DNA from: Lasiosphaeris hirsuta
Taxonomy: Eukaryota > Ascomycota > Sordariomycetes > Sordariales > Lasiosphaeriaceae
Length of the DNA: 64,000 bases
Direction of reading: 5' to 3'
Assembly (NCBI GenBank): GCA_030549175.1
Contig: JAUKUA010000001.1
Span: 7,874,001-7,938,000, forward strand
The position numbers and the translations under genes are program-made. The notes under the pieces are model-generated. The model was given only the letters and a program-made list of their open reading frames with translations, did no database searches and was not told where the DNA came from. Below, in pieces: positions 9,984-21,500 of this stretch (position 1 is its first letter; every line of letters begins with the position of its first letter).

Positions 9984-11448
9984 CTATACGCAAATATTTC
10001 CACGATGGGCCCATGTTTCCACGCTCCATATCTTGTCCTTAACACGCTCAAATACGCCATTGAAGTGTCTGAGCCCAACTGGGACACGCCAGTCTTTGGT
10101 GATCAGAAGAGGCTGTGACTTGGCGCCGCGGTTCAACATCAGAATCAGTGTAAAGATAGTCTGCGGGACCAACCCAATCATGATGAGTATAGGAAGCATT
10201 GATATCTACTTCCCGCGTGACGCTCGTCTGAGGTACGGCAGGTCGTACCTGACGTAGTTGATTACCTTGTCGTGTACGCTATCGCCAACAACCAAGCTGC
10301 CAACCACCCCCTTGAAATAACCTCCGTCTTGCTCGGTTGCTTCCATGCAAGGGGTTCGGATAAAGTATAAGGTTGGATACTCTGGGCAGGCAATAGTCGC
10401 GAGGGTGTTGACAGCCGACATGAAGACATATCGTATGACTGTGACCCTGAATGCACCGCCTCCGAATCGATCGATCTGGTCTCCTCGCGCTCTGTACAGC
10501 GTCACAGTTCCTGCAATCAGCTGTACCCAGCCGGATGCAACTTTGACGATGTTATATTGAGCACCGAACTTGATATTGCCACCGTCGGAATGATTTTTGG
10601 CGGTAGGGGAGAACCTTGGAACATGAACGATAGTGTACTCGGAGTTGGACGGGAGGCGATGTAGTCCATGAATACTACGACTCGTAGAAACAACGGGGAA
10701 ACGGTTGCTTCGAAACGTGGTATCGACCCAAGTGTCGGTCCTACTACTTAGTAGTTCTGTTCAACCGTAGTATAGTGTCAGATGCGTTGTGGTAGCATTG
10801 CCGGCGGTGTTTTCACAAAATAGATGGATTTAATACCTTCCAACACGAGTCTCTTCACCCCGGACAGCGCAGCTCTTCCAAGTAAGCAATCGTCACCCTC
10901 ATCACCTCAATCTATCAACTCGGTCATCTTCAGCCATAAAACTACCAATTCTCTTGAACAAGAAGGTTATCTTAACCTCGGCGAAGCCGGCCAAAAAAGA
11001 TGGTAAAAGCTATAACGCTTTAATCGGCGTTACGAAATCGATCCTCGAAAGGGGGCGCGGGTCTACTCTAATACGTTTCTCATGTCTTAGTGAGGACCGT
11101 AGACTGGTATAAACAGGGCATTGAGTGAAGCGAATATGATCTCTACGATACTCCCCCTTGTTTCGACGGAAGTGTTGCGACGTGCGCGAATTAGTTTGTG
11201 GCAAAGAACACGATAAGATCCTTCCAGTTGGACGGGGTGCAGATGAGCCTGGGGTCGCTGTGATGAGTTTTCCCTTTGGGAACAACTACGGTGAAGTTCA
11301 TGTTTGTCTTCAATCCGAGGGAATACCAATCAAGGAAACATAACTTGGAGCAATAAAGAAGGGAATAAAGAAATGAAAGGAGGAGCAGAGAGCTAGCGAG
11401 ACGAGAAAGGGCCGCCGTTGCCTTTAAAATTCTTAATCTATTTCGCAA
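9984..11448 (-). pseudogene. Decayed multi-pass membrane-protein gene
   Basis: Minus-strand frames read together as one broken protein. Near the 5' end (11448-11191) are a hydrophobic stretch (LASSLLLLSFLYSLLYC) and the segment DPRLICTPSNWKDLIVFF. A middle frame from about 10800 contains ELLSSRTDTWVDTTFRSNRF, then KFGAQYNIVKVASGWVQLIAG, ending at 10206. The end part (10199-9984) is again hydrophobic (LPILIMIGLVPQTIFTLILM) but in another frame. A TGA at 10763-10761 interrupts the middle frame and could derive from CGA. The pattern resembles a lineage-expanded family of fungal integral membrane proteins of unknown function. Exact exon borders cannot be given. Confidence 0.5.
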
Positions 11449-13767
11449 GACTCTCCGGCTGGCGGCGGTGGCTCAGGAGCTCAGCCCCAGTTGCGGTGCT
11501 GAACCTATCGCAGCAGCAGGACGACCTCCTTGCCAAAAAAAGAAAAAAAAACACAAAAGGCTGTTTTATAAGGCGAATCAGACGAGAAGAAACAAGTAGG
11601 AGATGGAATTTCAAGTCGTCATGGAAGCGGCTACAAAAGACACCTGTAGGCCGGCGTTCTGGTGTATGATAATACATACAAGACGTCAGGACCATCAGCC
11701 CCATGATCCTGCCACGCTCCCCTCCGTCACGCGGTACAGCTCACTCGACACCAACAAAGAGAACCCCGTCCTCCCAGAAGCAATGCTGATTTTTTTTTCA
11801 TGTGATTTGGGGAGGATATCCACGGCACAGTCAATCTCCCGTGCCGTGTCTTGCTCAAAGGAAAGGGCATGGAGGAAGAGTGCATACAATTGTCTTTGCG
11901 GGCTACGTGTTGACGGGGAAATTCGACTCCGGTTTTAGTCGCCCGGGAGGCTGACGAGGTTTGGGTAGGGCCCGGGGCGGCCGCCGAGCTTCAGCCCTTG
12001 CCGTCGCACCACCACTAAAGGTTCGTCATCGACCAACATGGAAATTTGGGGATTGAGCTCCGGTCAGGAGCTTCTGGTACCTACAGCTTGAGGGACGTGG
12101 AAGCTTGCCTGGGGTGAAATAGCAGTGTTTATTGCCTAGGCGATTTGGCTTGTCTGCGCCCCCAACACCAGCCCAAGGGGGTTCCATACCTAGCAGTTAG
12201 GCAACCTAGGGCCCACAATCGTGATCACCATCACTCAGTCCAAGTGACAGCAAAGTCATTATGGGCCCGACCCCTCGCCCCTAGATCTGAGACTTTCCTA
12301 TACCGGACACATAGCTCTGAGAAAAGAGAATGCCTTCCCACGCACCCACTTGGTTCGACGGAGAGTCCTCCAACCACGGCCATAACCGCCTTCAGTATCA
12401 CTCGATGCATCGCAAGGGAGACGAGATTCATCCCTGATACTCCTAGAGGCCGCTGTCGGTCTCCTACGCAGCGGAATCGGGATCACCTAGCAGTCCACCC
12501 GGCAGCTTGCATCCTCCATGTCTGCCTCCCTGGTGGCCTGGAGCTGCAGGAGGAGGAGCGTCTTGCCGTCGAAGCAGTAGACCTGCGGGCACTGACACTT
12601 GGCGGCATATCTGAGGTGTGTTTTGTAAAGTATAAAATGATTGGGAATTTGGGTGGGGGCTCAGGGGAAGGAAGAGTCGAGCGAGGGCCTCACACTATGT
12701 GCATATGTGCATCACGCACATCGCCGGCATCATGATAGCTTAGTGAGAGGAACGGAAGGCTCAGGCACGTCAAGTCCGAAGCACGCCTCTTCCGTTTGCC
12801 TCTCGATCTGCCTTCTGAGAGGCCTTCAGGCCGCAAGCGTGCGTTGAGTGGCAAGCCTTGCCCGTGCGCGGCGGGGAGTCTAGGGGTTTTTATCGATGCC
12901 TTGGTCAACATCCCAAGGCAGCTAGTATGACGTGTGTGGCAGTAGTCTTTCTTTGGCCCAGCGTTGACTATAGAACCTCACCAACAGGAGACAAATGGCC
13001 CGAGGTATTAAGGTAGGTATCTAGCTAGGGGGGTATAGACACGATAGTGCGCAATTCGAAATATGCCTGAGAATGAAGGCTGTGCCAACCTAAATTCATG
13101 AGCTGGAATCTTGACAAGGCATCGGTTAATTTAGCATGGGGCTATTGTGATGTCTGCTTCTTTGGAATTGTGAGATTTGACAAGACAACAAAAGTGATTG
13201 GATGCCCCGAAGAGCTGCCTCGGCAAGTCCAGGGTTGTGTATGGAATACCGTAAATACAACCCAAACCCGATGCGGGCGAATTCGCAGATAACCCTAACC
13301 CATGCTGGCCCGCCGATCGTGGGCATTGCCCACAGGACCCCTGCGACATTTGGAATCAAGCGTGGTGCTGTGGATTTGTCAACTGCGAAGCCAACAGTCG
13401 ACGACGTCACGACACTCGACCTCAACAACGATAAAAGTAAGCACTTGTTGGAGCGCCGGCAGCACAGAGAACTTGCTATAACAACACACACCCGTCGCCA
13501 TCGTCGGGTTCCTAATCTTGTTTTCTCCACCACCGACCAGCTCCCATCCACACCGCCAGCAGCATAATCCCGTTCGCAATCCGGTGCAATCTGTCGCAGT
13601 CGCACAGGCCCCTCCAAAACCCACCACGACCCCCGCCAGCAGACAATCGCGCAAGCCCCAAGCTCTCTCGCCGGCACATAATAATCCGCCATCCATCCCG
13701 CCTCCCGCCCCCCCCCCTCTCCCCCCTCTGGATCCTCGTTGCATTTCGGTCCTCGACCTTTTCCCGC
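11449..13767. other. Intergenic; no supported gene
   Basis: Open frames here have random-looking composition. A short minus-strand reading near 11939-12050 (LVVVRRQGLKLGGRPGPYP, then a stop) looks faintly protein-like and may be another relic. The last 300 bp before 13768 are pyrimidine-rich, as expected for a fungal promoter and 5' leader of the MsrA gene. Confidence 0.45.
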
Positions 13768-14513
13768 ATGGCATCGCCAACCTCATTCCTCGCCCGCCTC
13801 TTCCGACCGTTCACGCAATCGACCACGTCCGCCATGTCGTCGTCCACCGCCGCCTCCACCGCCGCGGCGATCCCCGAGGGCGCCGAGAAGGCGACGGTCG
13901 CGGCCGGCTGCTTCTGGGGCGTCGAGCACATCTACCGTAAGCACTTTGGCGGCAAGGGCCTATACGACGCCCGCGTGGGCTACATTGGCGGTGACTCTTC
14001 CAATCCGTCATACCGCGCCGTGTGCTCGGGTAGCACTGGACGTGAGTGGAGCGAATTTCATAAAACCCCAATTCTCTCTCTTGTCCCCCCCCCCCTCGTC
14101 TCCACCACAAACCTGGGCCACCCCACCAGGACAAAACTAAGAAAGCTAACCCCTGAATTATAGACGCTGAGGCTACCCAGCTCATCTACGACCCCACCCA
14201 GATCACGTACACGCAGCTGCTCGAGTTCTTCTACCGCATGCACGACCCAACGACGCTGAACCAGCAGGGGCCGGACCGCGGCACGCAGTACCGCAGCGGC
14301 ATCTTCTACCACTCGCCCGAGCAGGAGGCGATTGCGCGCGAGGTCACGGCCAAGGTCAACGAGCAGTGGTGGGGTGGCAAGGTGGTCACCGAGCTGCTGC
14401 CTGCCAAGCAGTGGTGGGACGCCGAGGACTACCATCAGCTGTACCTGGACCGCAACCCGGGCGGGTACGAGTGCCCGAGCCATTTCCTGCGGACTTTTCC
14501 CTCCCTGAATTGA
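13768..14513 (+). CDS. msrA: Peptide methionine-S-sulfoxide reductase (MsrA)
   Basis: Exons 13768-14041 and 14164-14513 join at GTGAGT / ATTATAG (122-bp intron) to give 207 residues. The catalytic motif GCFWG has its Cys at residue 48. SGSTGHAEA spans the splice junction, and later come the family segments FFYRMHDPTTLNQQGPDRGTQ and YRSGIF. MsrA reduces methionine-S-sulfoxide in proteins and free methionine using thioredoxin. The first 22 residues are rich in Ser, Thr and Arg with no acidic residue (FLARLFRPF), like a mitochondrial presequence. A second ATG at codon 23 would give a cytosolic form; dual targeting by alternative start is inference. The length fits fungal MsrA once the N-terminal extension is allowed for. 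Confidence 0.95.
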
Positions 14514-14968
14514 CGGGAGTGGGGCCGCCATGCTAAAACTCCACGAGCGCGCATTTGGAATAGAAGGAGTTTGGGGTTCGGAATGGATAGGTTCACGGCG
14601 CACGCACCGAGAGTGCAAGGAGTTAATTTGAAGCGGGCCGATAATATCAACTATATCATGTGCTTTCAGGGAGTTTTTTGTTCAGTTTATTTTGTTTTTG
14701 CAATTTCTGCTAGTTATACCATACACTTCCCGCACCGATAGAAATAAAACTTCTTCCGCTTCGCGACTTGCAGCAACGGTTAACCAGCTTTTGCAACAAG
14801 GGATATTCACTGAGGAGAGAGCCCGCCCTTTCTGAGAAAACCAAACGCCTGTTTTCAGTCCGAATAGAGACTTTGTGTTTAGTAAGCGAACGCACTATTC
14901 CGGGATGCTGAATCGGTGTGCGTCCCCGCCGTTTACTCGATCGCTCTACTATTATCAACGGCCACCAT
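14514..14968. other. Convergent 3' region between MsrA and the GHITM-like gene
   Basis: This 455-bp spacer lies between two genes that end toward each other. It is relatively AT-rich around 14650-14710 and probably carries both 3' UTRs. No additional gene is visible. Confidence 0.6.
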
Positions 14969-16142
14969 CTACTTCCTCCGCTGCTGCATCATCTGTAAAA
15001 ATTGTTAGCAAGCTGGTCTGAATGCTTGGGAATCATGAGACTTGCAAGTATCTGTGCCATTCGAATAAACACGTTGAGGAAATCCAGCTCAAGAGAGATA
15101 CTCTCGTTGACGGGATCAGCCCTGAAGGCTCCGCGCTCGGCGAGGCGTGCGTGGTGCAGAACCTTTTGGACATCGTAGAGAGTGAAGCCACCGAAGACGG
15201 CAAGACCACCGTACAGCCACATGCCCTCAGTGAAAGCAAGGGTGCGGACGGCCGTGGCAGGAAGAACGAGAGGCGCTAAGCCAGACATGGCAACAATGGC
15301 GGCGCCGGCAAGGAGAGGACCGCCGAGATAGAGGTACTTCTCCTGCTTAGCGGTGGCACCGACAAAAGAAATACCACCCATCATGGCGATCGTATAGAGA
15401 CCGGCGCGGCCAATGATGGCAACAGGCATGTAGGCCAGCATGGGAGCAATGAAAGCAGCCTGGGTAGCATTGAAGGCGGCCCACATGGCATACTTGGGGA
15501 TATAGCTGCGAATAATCGTTAGCGCTCTACTATTCCGAATCCGGCAGGCAAAAGAGCAACTCCTTACTTGTCAGGATCGATCGAGCGGGTGGCAATCATG
15601 GTGCCGAAGCTGAGACCCAGACCACCGATTGCGAACAACCACGGGTTCGTCGCCATGAGGCGGTAGACGAAGCCGCTCTGGATCATCTGGTACGCCGAGA
15701 GACCAATGATACCAACACCCAAGCCCGTGTGCATGAACGTCTGGTTCAGGTACTTCCGCTCGAACAGCGGCATGCCACCATCCTCTCTCGTCTCGCGGTT
15801 GAAGACGACGTTGATGCCAACTAGGGTCGTGCCGAAGATGGCACCGCCCACGATGAGCTTGCGCAATATCGCGCCCCGGCGCACGGCGGGGTCCATTGTC
15901 GCGCCCTGATAGTTGTAGTTGTAGCCGCGCGACGCGCCCTGGAGGCGCGAGAGGAGGCCGCTGCCCGCCTTGGTGTTGGACCGGAGGGCGAGGGTGGTCT
16001 GAGTTGTGAAGAAGGTGTTCTTGGTGGTGGCCTTGTGGAATGCCCGGATAGCGGCGGAAGGGCCTGTCGACGACTTTGCGAGCTGTGGCACCCGCGATGC
16101 TAGTCGCGCGGGGCCGGCGCGAACCGTGATTGTGAAAGACAT
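14969..16142 (-). CDS. Mitochondrial Bax-inhibitor-1-family membrane protein (GHITM/TMBIM5-like)
   Basis: Three exons (16142-15568, 15505-15046, 14992-14969) give 352 residues. The second intron is a GC-AG intron (GCAAGT donor, GCTAAC branch site, TTACAG acceptor, 53 bp) and the last exon encodes only MMQQRRK. The N-terminus is basic and rich in Ser, Thr and Ala, consistent with mitochondrial import. Seven or so hydrophobic segments follow, with the conserved run GATAKQEKYLYLGGPLLAGA, FGGFTLYDVQKVLHHARLA, and DPVNESISLELDFLNVFIRM typical of the family. Human GHITM (MICS1/TMBIM5) is an inner-membrane protein linked to cristae structure, apoptosis control and ion exchange. The fungal role is inferred. 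The length agrees with the family (about 345). Confidence 0.9.
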
Positions 16143-18096
16143 CGTCGGCTGTCTATTTCTCGATGGTCGACAAATCGACGGGCGGGGGCGATGATGGGTG
16201 ACGGGCGTCGTCGAGCTGAGTTAAAGAGTCGTTGGGAAAAGGCAAAAGTTTGAATGACGACGTTTCCACGGATATGTTTGCTGACCTAACGCCGATTGGT
16301 CAAAGCTCCACTCAGGTACTGAGGCACTGAGGTCAGCGTCAGAAGCTTCGAGCAGCTGCAAGGCAAGACTAGCCGGGGTTAGCCGAGTGTGCCGGTTCAA
16401 CTCGGGACAATCGATTTCGACTTGACCCTAACCCTTCGATTTAACACTCCACTCCGTTCTTCACTTTGGACAATTCACAAAAGAGGCGTCAACATTATTA
16501 AACTGGGGGCTACGAGGAACGTGGAGAGAGCTGCCCCTTCCGCGGTTGCAGCTGAAGCTCGTTGTGACCGAGGAGGTTGGAACAGCTCCCACTGGACGGA
16601 CGTCCATCGTCGCTGACGAGCACCTCCAGCGAAAGTGGAACCCCCTGCATCGGTTCACCAGCAGCCGATTTTGCGGGGTTGAGCACACCTGTCCATCACC
16701 TGGCAACTTCCACCTTTCCCAGGCCCCGGCAGCGACATTGACGCGATCGTCAATACTTGCGATATGTGGCATCGCTCGCAGATTTCCTCCCGGCGATGTC
16801 TCCTTGGCCTTCAGCAGATATTTCCCGGCCCCGAAGAATTTTATCCGATTCCGATAGCCAGGGCCGTGGCTGATATTCATGATCGGTCTGGTGCGGCTCT
16901 CCCAAGAAAATGGTAGGGTGGAAAGGTGCGAATACAACCCCGCGGCGTGTGTGATCACCGAGTTTGGGAAGTCTCGGGCAAGAGATGCAAAAGACAAGTC
17001 GCGTGTCTCAGTGCTTTGCGCCGCACCATTGGGCACCCAACCCCTTCCCGTGCCTCGCTCTCCCATAAGTCGACGCCAACAGACAAGAGGAAGCGCCCCG
17101 CTCGAGCTCATCAACGAATCCATCTCACCATGTCCCACACCACCACCCACCACACAATTTTGACGTTCCTAGAGCCGACACAGACAGATTGACCTGATCC
17201 TAGACCCCTGCTATCTGTAATATGCAAAATGGGGTCGAGAACGGTCATGCGTGCCGATGAGTGCCACCAAGCGAAGGACAAGCTTTTTGAGTTCTGCCGT
17301 CGGTTCATTGCAACGAATCCGAGAGACCCGCGATGGACGGCGATATATGAATCGGTCCCGCTAGGCGCATTTAGCCTCTCGTGCCTCTGAATTACCCTTC
17401 TTATCCTCCCACTCCGTACCTTACGGATTCCAGGAAACCGAGAGCGGCCAGCAAAATTGGCCGCTAATATTCCGTGCATCGTCGGTTATACTACAATTGA
17501 TTGAACGCTTTACTACCTCGTGAGACGAGGGGTCTGGCGTGATGCTAGTGGCGCGGCGCGCGCTGTCGGCGGTTATAAGTGACTAAAGCCCCAGAAACTA
17601 GGACCTTATCACCTCCATCTGTTTGACGCGTTCGGATGTTGAAAGAGATATAACTGCGCTGCATTACCGTTCGAATTGTCATCATCTGTTCTCTTGCTCT
17701 CCATCTCGGGATTTTGAGTTAGTTCGTCTACTTTCGCGACCAAGATCCAGCTCCGCACGGTCACCTCTTGTCGAAACATTCCATCGTCTTGGACCCTGCC
17801 TTCAAACCCCCAGTGGTACTTTAGAGTTGCGCAAGTCAAGGAGCACCGCATCTGCCACGACGCCTTTCCCGCGCCACGGTTTGTTACACCCGTGTTGTCC
17901 TCCGTTCTTTGTTTCACGTTCGAGGAACGCAAACGACCACCTCGATCTGGCCCTGAATTGGAAGCACGGCCACACTTAAGAACCCTCGGGACTCTCAAAC
18001 CCCTTTCTTGGCAGATCTAACCGAAGAGATCGAACTATTTACTTTGAGATCTCTCGCCTTGTTATTCTCCGATTTTCAGATCTTGCTACATCAAAA
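16143..18096. other. Intergenic, about 2 kb, no firm gene
   Basis: A 230-codon minus-strand frame (17153-16461) overlaps others and has no recognisable feature. Only the small plus-strand frame at 17229 looks somewhat protein-like. The 3' end serves as promoter and 5' leader of the secreted-protein gene at 18097. Confidence 0.45.
17229..17390 (+). CDS. Possible small orphan ORF (53 aa)
   Basis: ATG to TGA without an intron. The translation (MRADECHQAKDKLFEFCRRF, then TNPRDPRWTAIYESVPLG) is more protein-like than neighbouring frames, with a short amphipathic helix and a WTAIY segment. There is no known family, signal peptide or other support. It could be chance. Confidence 0.2.
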   Translation: MGSRTVMRADECHQAKDKLFEFCRRFIATNPRDPRWTAIYESVPLGAFSLSCL

Positions 18097-18540
18097 ATGA
18101 GGTTCAACGTCCTCACCAGCTTTGCGCTGCTTACAGCAGCAACGACAACAAACGCGCTCTCCATCCCAGGAAAGCAGCAAATCATCCTCGGAAGCCACGC
18201 GCAAGAGGAGCTGCCAGCCGCGGTGCACACAACGATCACGACAACCGTCACTACCACAGGCACCCTCTCGCGCGGGATCAAGACGGTGACCAGGACCGTG
18301 TCCAAAACTGCGCCCACCCCGCCGGCCCTGGCCAGCAGGCCCGAGAAGCACCTCGGCCCGGCGGCGGCGGCGGCGGCGGCGGCGGCAGGCCCCCAATCCT
18401 TCCTTGAGTGGCTCATCCACCCGCAGCCGCCGCGGAGGGAGAAGCTCGACGCCAAAGGCTGCTTCTGCGCGGGTGGCAACGTCTGCTGCTACGACGCGAG
18501 CGAGGACCTCAGCTGCGGCTTCGGCATCTGTGGCATCTGA
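18097..18540 (+). CDS. Small secreted cysteine-rich protein, candidate effector
   Basis: A single exon encodes 147 residues. Residues 1-20 (MRFNVLTSFALLTAATTTNA) form a clear signal peptide with a likely cut after NALS or just before. The middle is rich in Thr, Pro and Ala (HTTITTTVTTTGT), suggesting O-glycosylation, and includes a run of nine alanines encoded by a GGC/GCG microsatellite near 18358-18388. The last 28 residues hold six cysteines in the pattern CFC-CC-C-C (CFCAGGNVCCYDASEDLSCG), probably three disulfides. No catalytic motif or known effector family is recognised. Size, secretion and a terminal knot-like Cys module fit effector-like or surface-active fungal proteins. Function unknown. 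Confidence 0.75.
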   Translation: MRFNVLTSFALLTAATTTNALSIPGKQQIILGSHAQEELPAAVHTTITTTVTTTGTLSRGIKTVTRTVSKTAPTPPALASRPEKHLGPAAAAAAAAAGPQSFLEWLIHPQPPRREKLDAKGCFCAGGNVCCYDASEDLSCGFGICGI

Positions 18541-21500
18541 AAGGCCCGAACGCCATGCAAGCCTCGCGGGCACAAAAAGAAATTAAGGGGAGCGTTGAGA
18601 TAGCGTCCGCCCCCAGCCGGGCCGATCAGAGCATTGAACTCCCCACGTGCAGAGCTAGCGGCTTCGCCTAGCGGGGATTCCTCCCCGGCCTTGGCGCCGC
18701 CAAAACGGCCGGGCGGCAGCGGCCGGGCCCCCACCGTGGCGCGGGGCCGAGCGAAGAGTGGATCGGCGGTCCGTCACACACAGGTGCCGGATCCGGATCC
18801 CGAGGAGGTCCACCGTCCCGCAGAGCCGGGCTGCCGATACGGGACGGGACGGCCGGAGAGGGGCGAACTGTTCAAGCCGCTTCGGAGCATCTCCTGGGTG
18901 GGCCATCATAGGGGGCGGCCTGGCCGACGTGGCAGGTGGGGACTTGCCACACACGGATCTCGCAGGGGTCCAGGAAAAGGGGCAGGTGCACACATGGGAG
19001 CAGGAGCCGGTCGGTGGGGGCTTGGGCGATTTGGTTGCCGTGGGCAGAGGCACCATCGTGGCTCTTGCGGTCGTGGTCACTGCAGTGGCGATACGAGAAT
19101 TAGGGGGTATCTCTTGACAGTTGTCCTGATGGCACGGAGATTATGGGGGGATGGGGTGCCAAGACGTGTTTGGTAATGGAAGAGCTTGCGCAAGGAGTGT
19201 AGGCATCATGAACCACGATATATATCCAATTATGTGTGTGCCTGGGAGGGGCGTGGGCGAAGTACATACCTACCCCACGCAATCTACCTGTGACTCTGTT
19301 CAACGTCCCTAACCCCAACTTTTGCAATCGTGAAATCGACCCAACTACCGTGCCTGACCTGCCTTTCTCGTAACCAACTAGATGTCGCGGGGGGGGGGGG
19401 GTTAAGTCGCGCAACAAGAGACATGCGCCGTGGAGTGTGCGCGCGTCGAGGGATTTTACCTGGCAGTTAGGTTGCTCCGTACTGCGTAGATGAGTTGACA
19501 CCATAGACACATGCCCCGGCAAGGGGGCCGCGAGGGCGCACGACCGCGAGTGGAAGGTCTGGATGGTGCCCTGGGGAGCAAGGCCGTCTCTCTGTCGAAG
19601 GAAGGCCGAACGTGGTGCAGCCATGGCGGGCTGTGGAGCCCCCAAATAGGTAAGAAGAAAGAGCTTGGTATCATCGTGGATTTTGACGCTTCTTTGGCAC
19701 ACCGACGGTGGCTTTGGATCGTGAGGCCAGCTCTTGGCTAGGCGCACGGCAACGCTTGCGAGAAGGAGACTAAGGTATTGTCGACGCGCCAAATTTCCGC
19801 AACGCGGATACTTAGGCTGCAATCTTGTTGCGGCCGCAGGCCGGTCTGTGGTCGCCTGGTCGCCATGGTGTGTTATCTCGATGGCTGACGACAGAAAACA
19901 GACAGATGGACCCAGCTTGCTAGCCCGTGCCGAGGGGCGTGCTGAGAGCACGAGCATGAGCATGCGCATGCTGTGCCACGGCAGCCCGGCGGAATGGAGG
20001 TTCCATGGCTTCTGCTTGGAAATGCAGCCACAGCTCTGCATGAGACAATCCGCACCACAGAAGGTTTCCAGAAAACCTCGCACGGCAGCATATCGCATAT
20101 CGGTGTCTTTGCAGCTTGCAGTCTTGGTCTGAAAAGCGGCGTGCGATTGGCGCTGCTTTGGCCACTGCGGCTTTTGACGGGACCAAGGCAATTAGATGCA
20201 GAAGACGCCCGGGCCAAGGGGCGAACGTGGGAGACAAGCAACCACAAGCAACCACAAGCAACCACAAGCAACCACAAGCAGCCCACAGTCCAGCAGCCCC
20301 GAGCTAGAATTCTTCTCGAAGCGCGTCCTGCAGGGCTGTGGCGGTAGATCAGGCCGGGCCTCCTGGGGTAGCCGCGACTGGGGATTTGCTGCGAGCTTGG
20401 AGCATCCAGGGGTAGCTATGACCTGCGCTCTTCCTCAACGCACCTGCCAGGAGGGCACGACATGGGAGCTGAAACAAGCAAAGTGCGGACGGGCCACTGC
20501 GATGACACGGAGCCGTGGGAGCGCCATTTGATCGTGCTCGCTTTCGCTGCTGTCTTCACTGCACTAGTGTCGACACAGCGGAATCTTTTTTTTCATGTGG
20601 GCTTGGAACCTTATCATCACGAAGGTCAAGAGATAGGGAATAAGTAATTCATGGCAACCAAAGAAACAAAAAGCTAAAACATGCGGAAAAGGAAACACGG
20701 GTTTTTTAGGGAATGGCAAACTTTTTTCTCTTCCGGAACCACGAAGAAGCGGCGAGACAGCAGCTAGGCGGCTTGTGGCTTCGTCATCATGCAGCGTGGC
20801 TTCTCTCCGCTGCACGACTTGTTTCTCCTTTCTGCCACCGCGAAACCGACGATCCTTCAGAAGCCTGGTGCAGCTGAACTCAGCACCTCAGGCACAGGCA
20901 CCGTAGCATTTCCGGAGTCTAGTAGTATACGGGAAAATTGTTTGTTTACCTCTGCCAGGTCTGCCATCGCTCGATGCGGAAGCGCTGAAGCGTGCAAGCT
21001 TGCAGTTGCCCTTTCCCAGCGGTGAGGAGATCGGAGCGAGGTGAGCCTGGCAATCCCTGGTCCGGCGCGCGTGGAGTGGGGTGCTCCATGCAACGGCTCC
21101 ATTTTGGCGGGGTTGACAGGGCGCGGGCGCCTTCCAGATTCCTCGCTTCCTTACCTTATCGTGGTTCTGTCTCTGCGTCCTGAACAGGGCTCACCGACTT
21201 AGGTTCGCCTGTCCGCTTGAGGTGTGCAGGCACGCAGGCAGGTCTGCCACCGTCTGCCACCTCTCGGCCGCATGCAACGTGCAGCATCTGGATGCAGGAG
21301 TCTGAACTGGCACGGCCTGGCATTCCTGAGCCGCCTATCAGACTGCTAGAGCAACCCAGCGACCGACCTATCACGACGACGGCGTCGTGGGACGTCATGG
21401 ACACGTTAGGTTAGGTCGCGAGATGCACACTCAACGGGAGGAGAAAGGTGCCCTCTCAACCGGCCTGGCTGCATGGGCCATGAGCCATGGGTGTGCCATG

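Noticed and set aside
16461..17153. 230-codon minus-strand ORF
   Set aside because: Composition is random-looking, there is no domain or splice context, and it overlaps equally long frames on the other strand.
19100..20191. 363-codon minus-strand ORF
   Set aside because: No recognisable motif, crosses low-complexity and G-rich sequence, and appears to be chance in GC-rich DNA.
20234..20280. CRISPR-like array
   Set aside because: The 10-bp units are directly abutting with no spacers. It is a simple tandem repeat in a eukaryotic genome.
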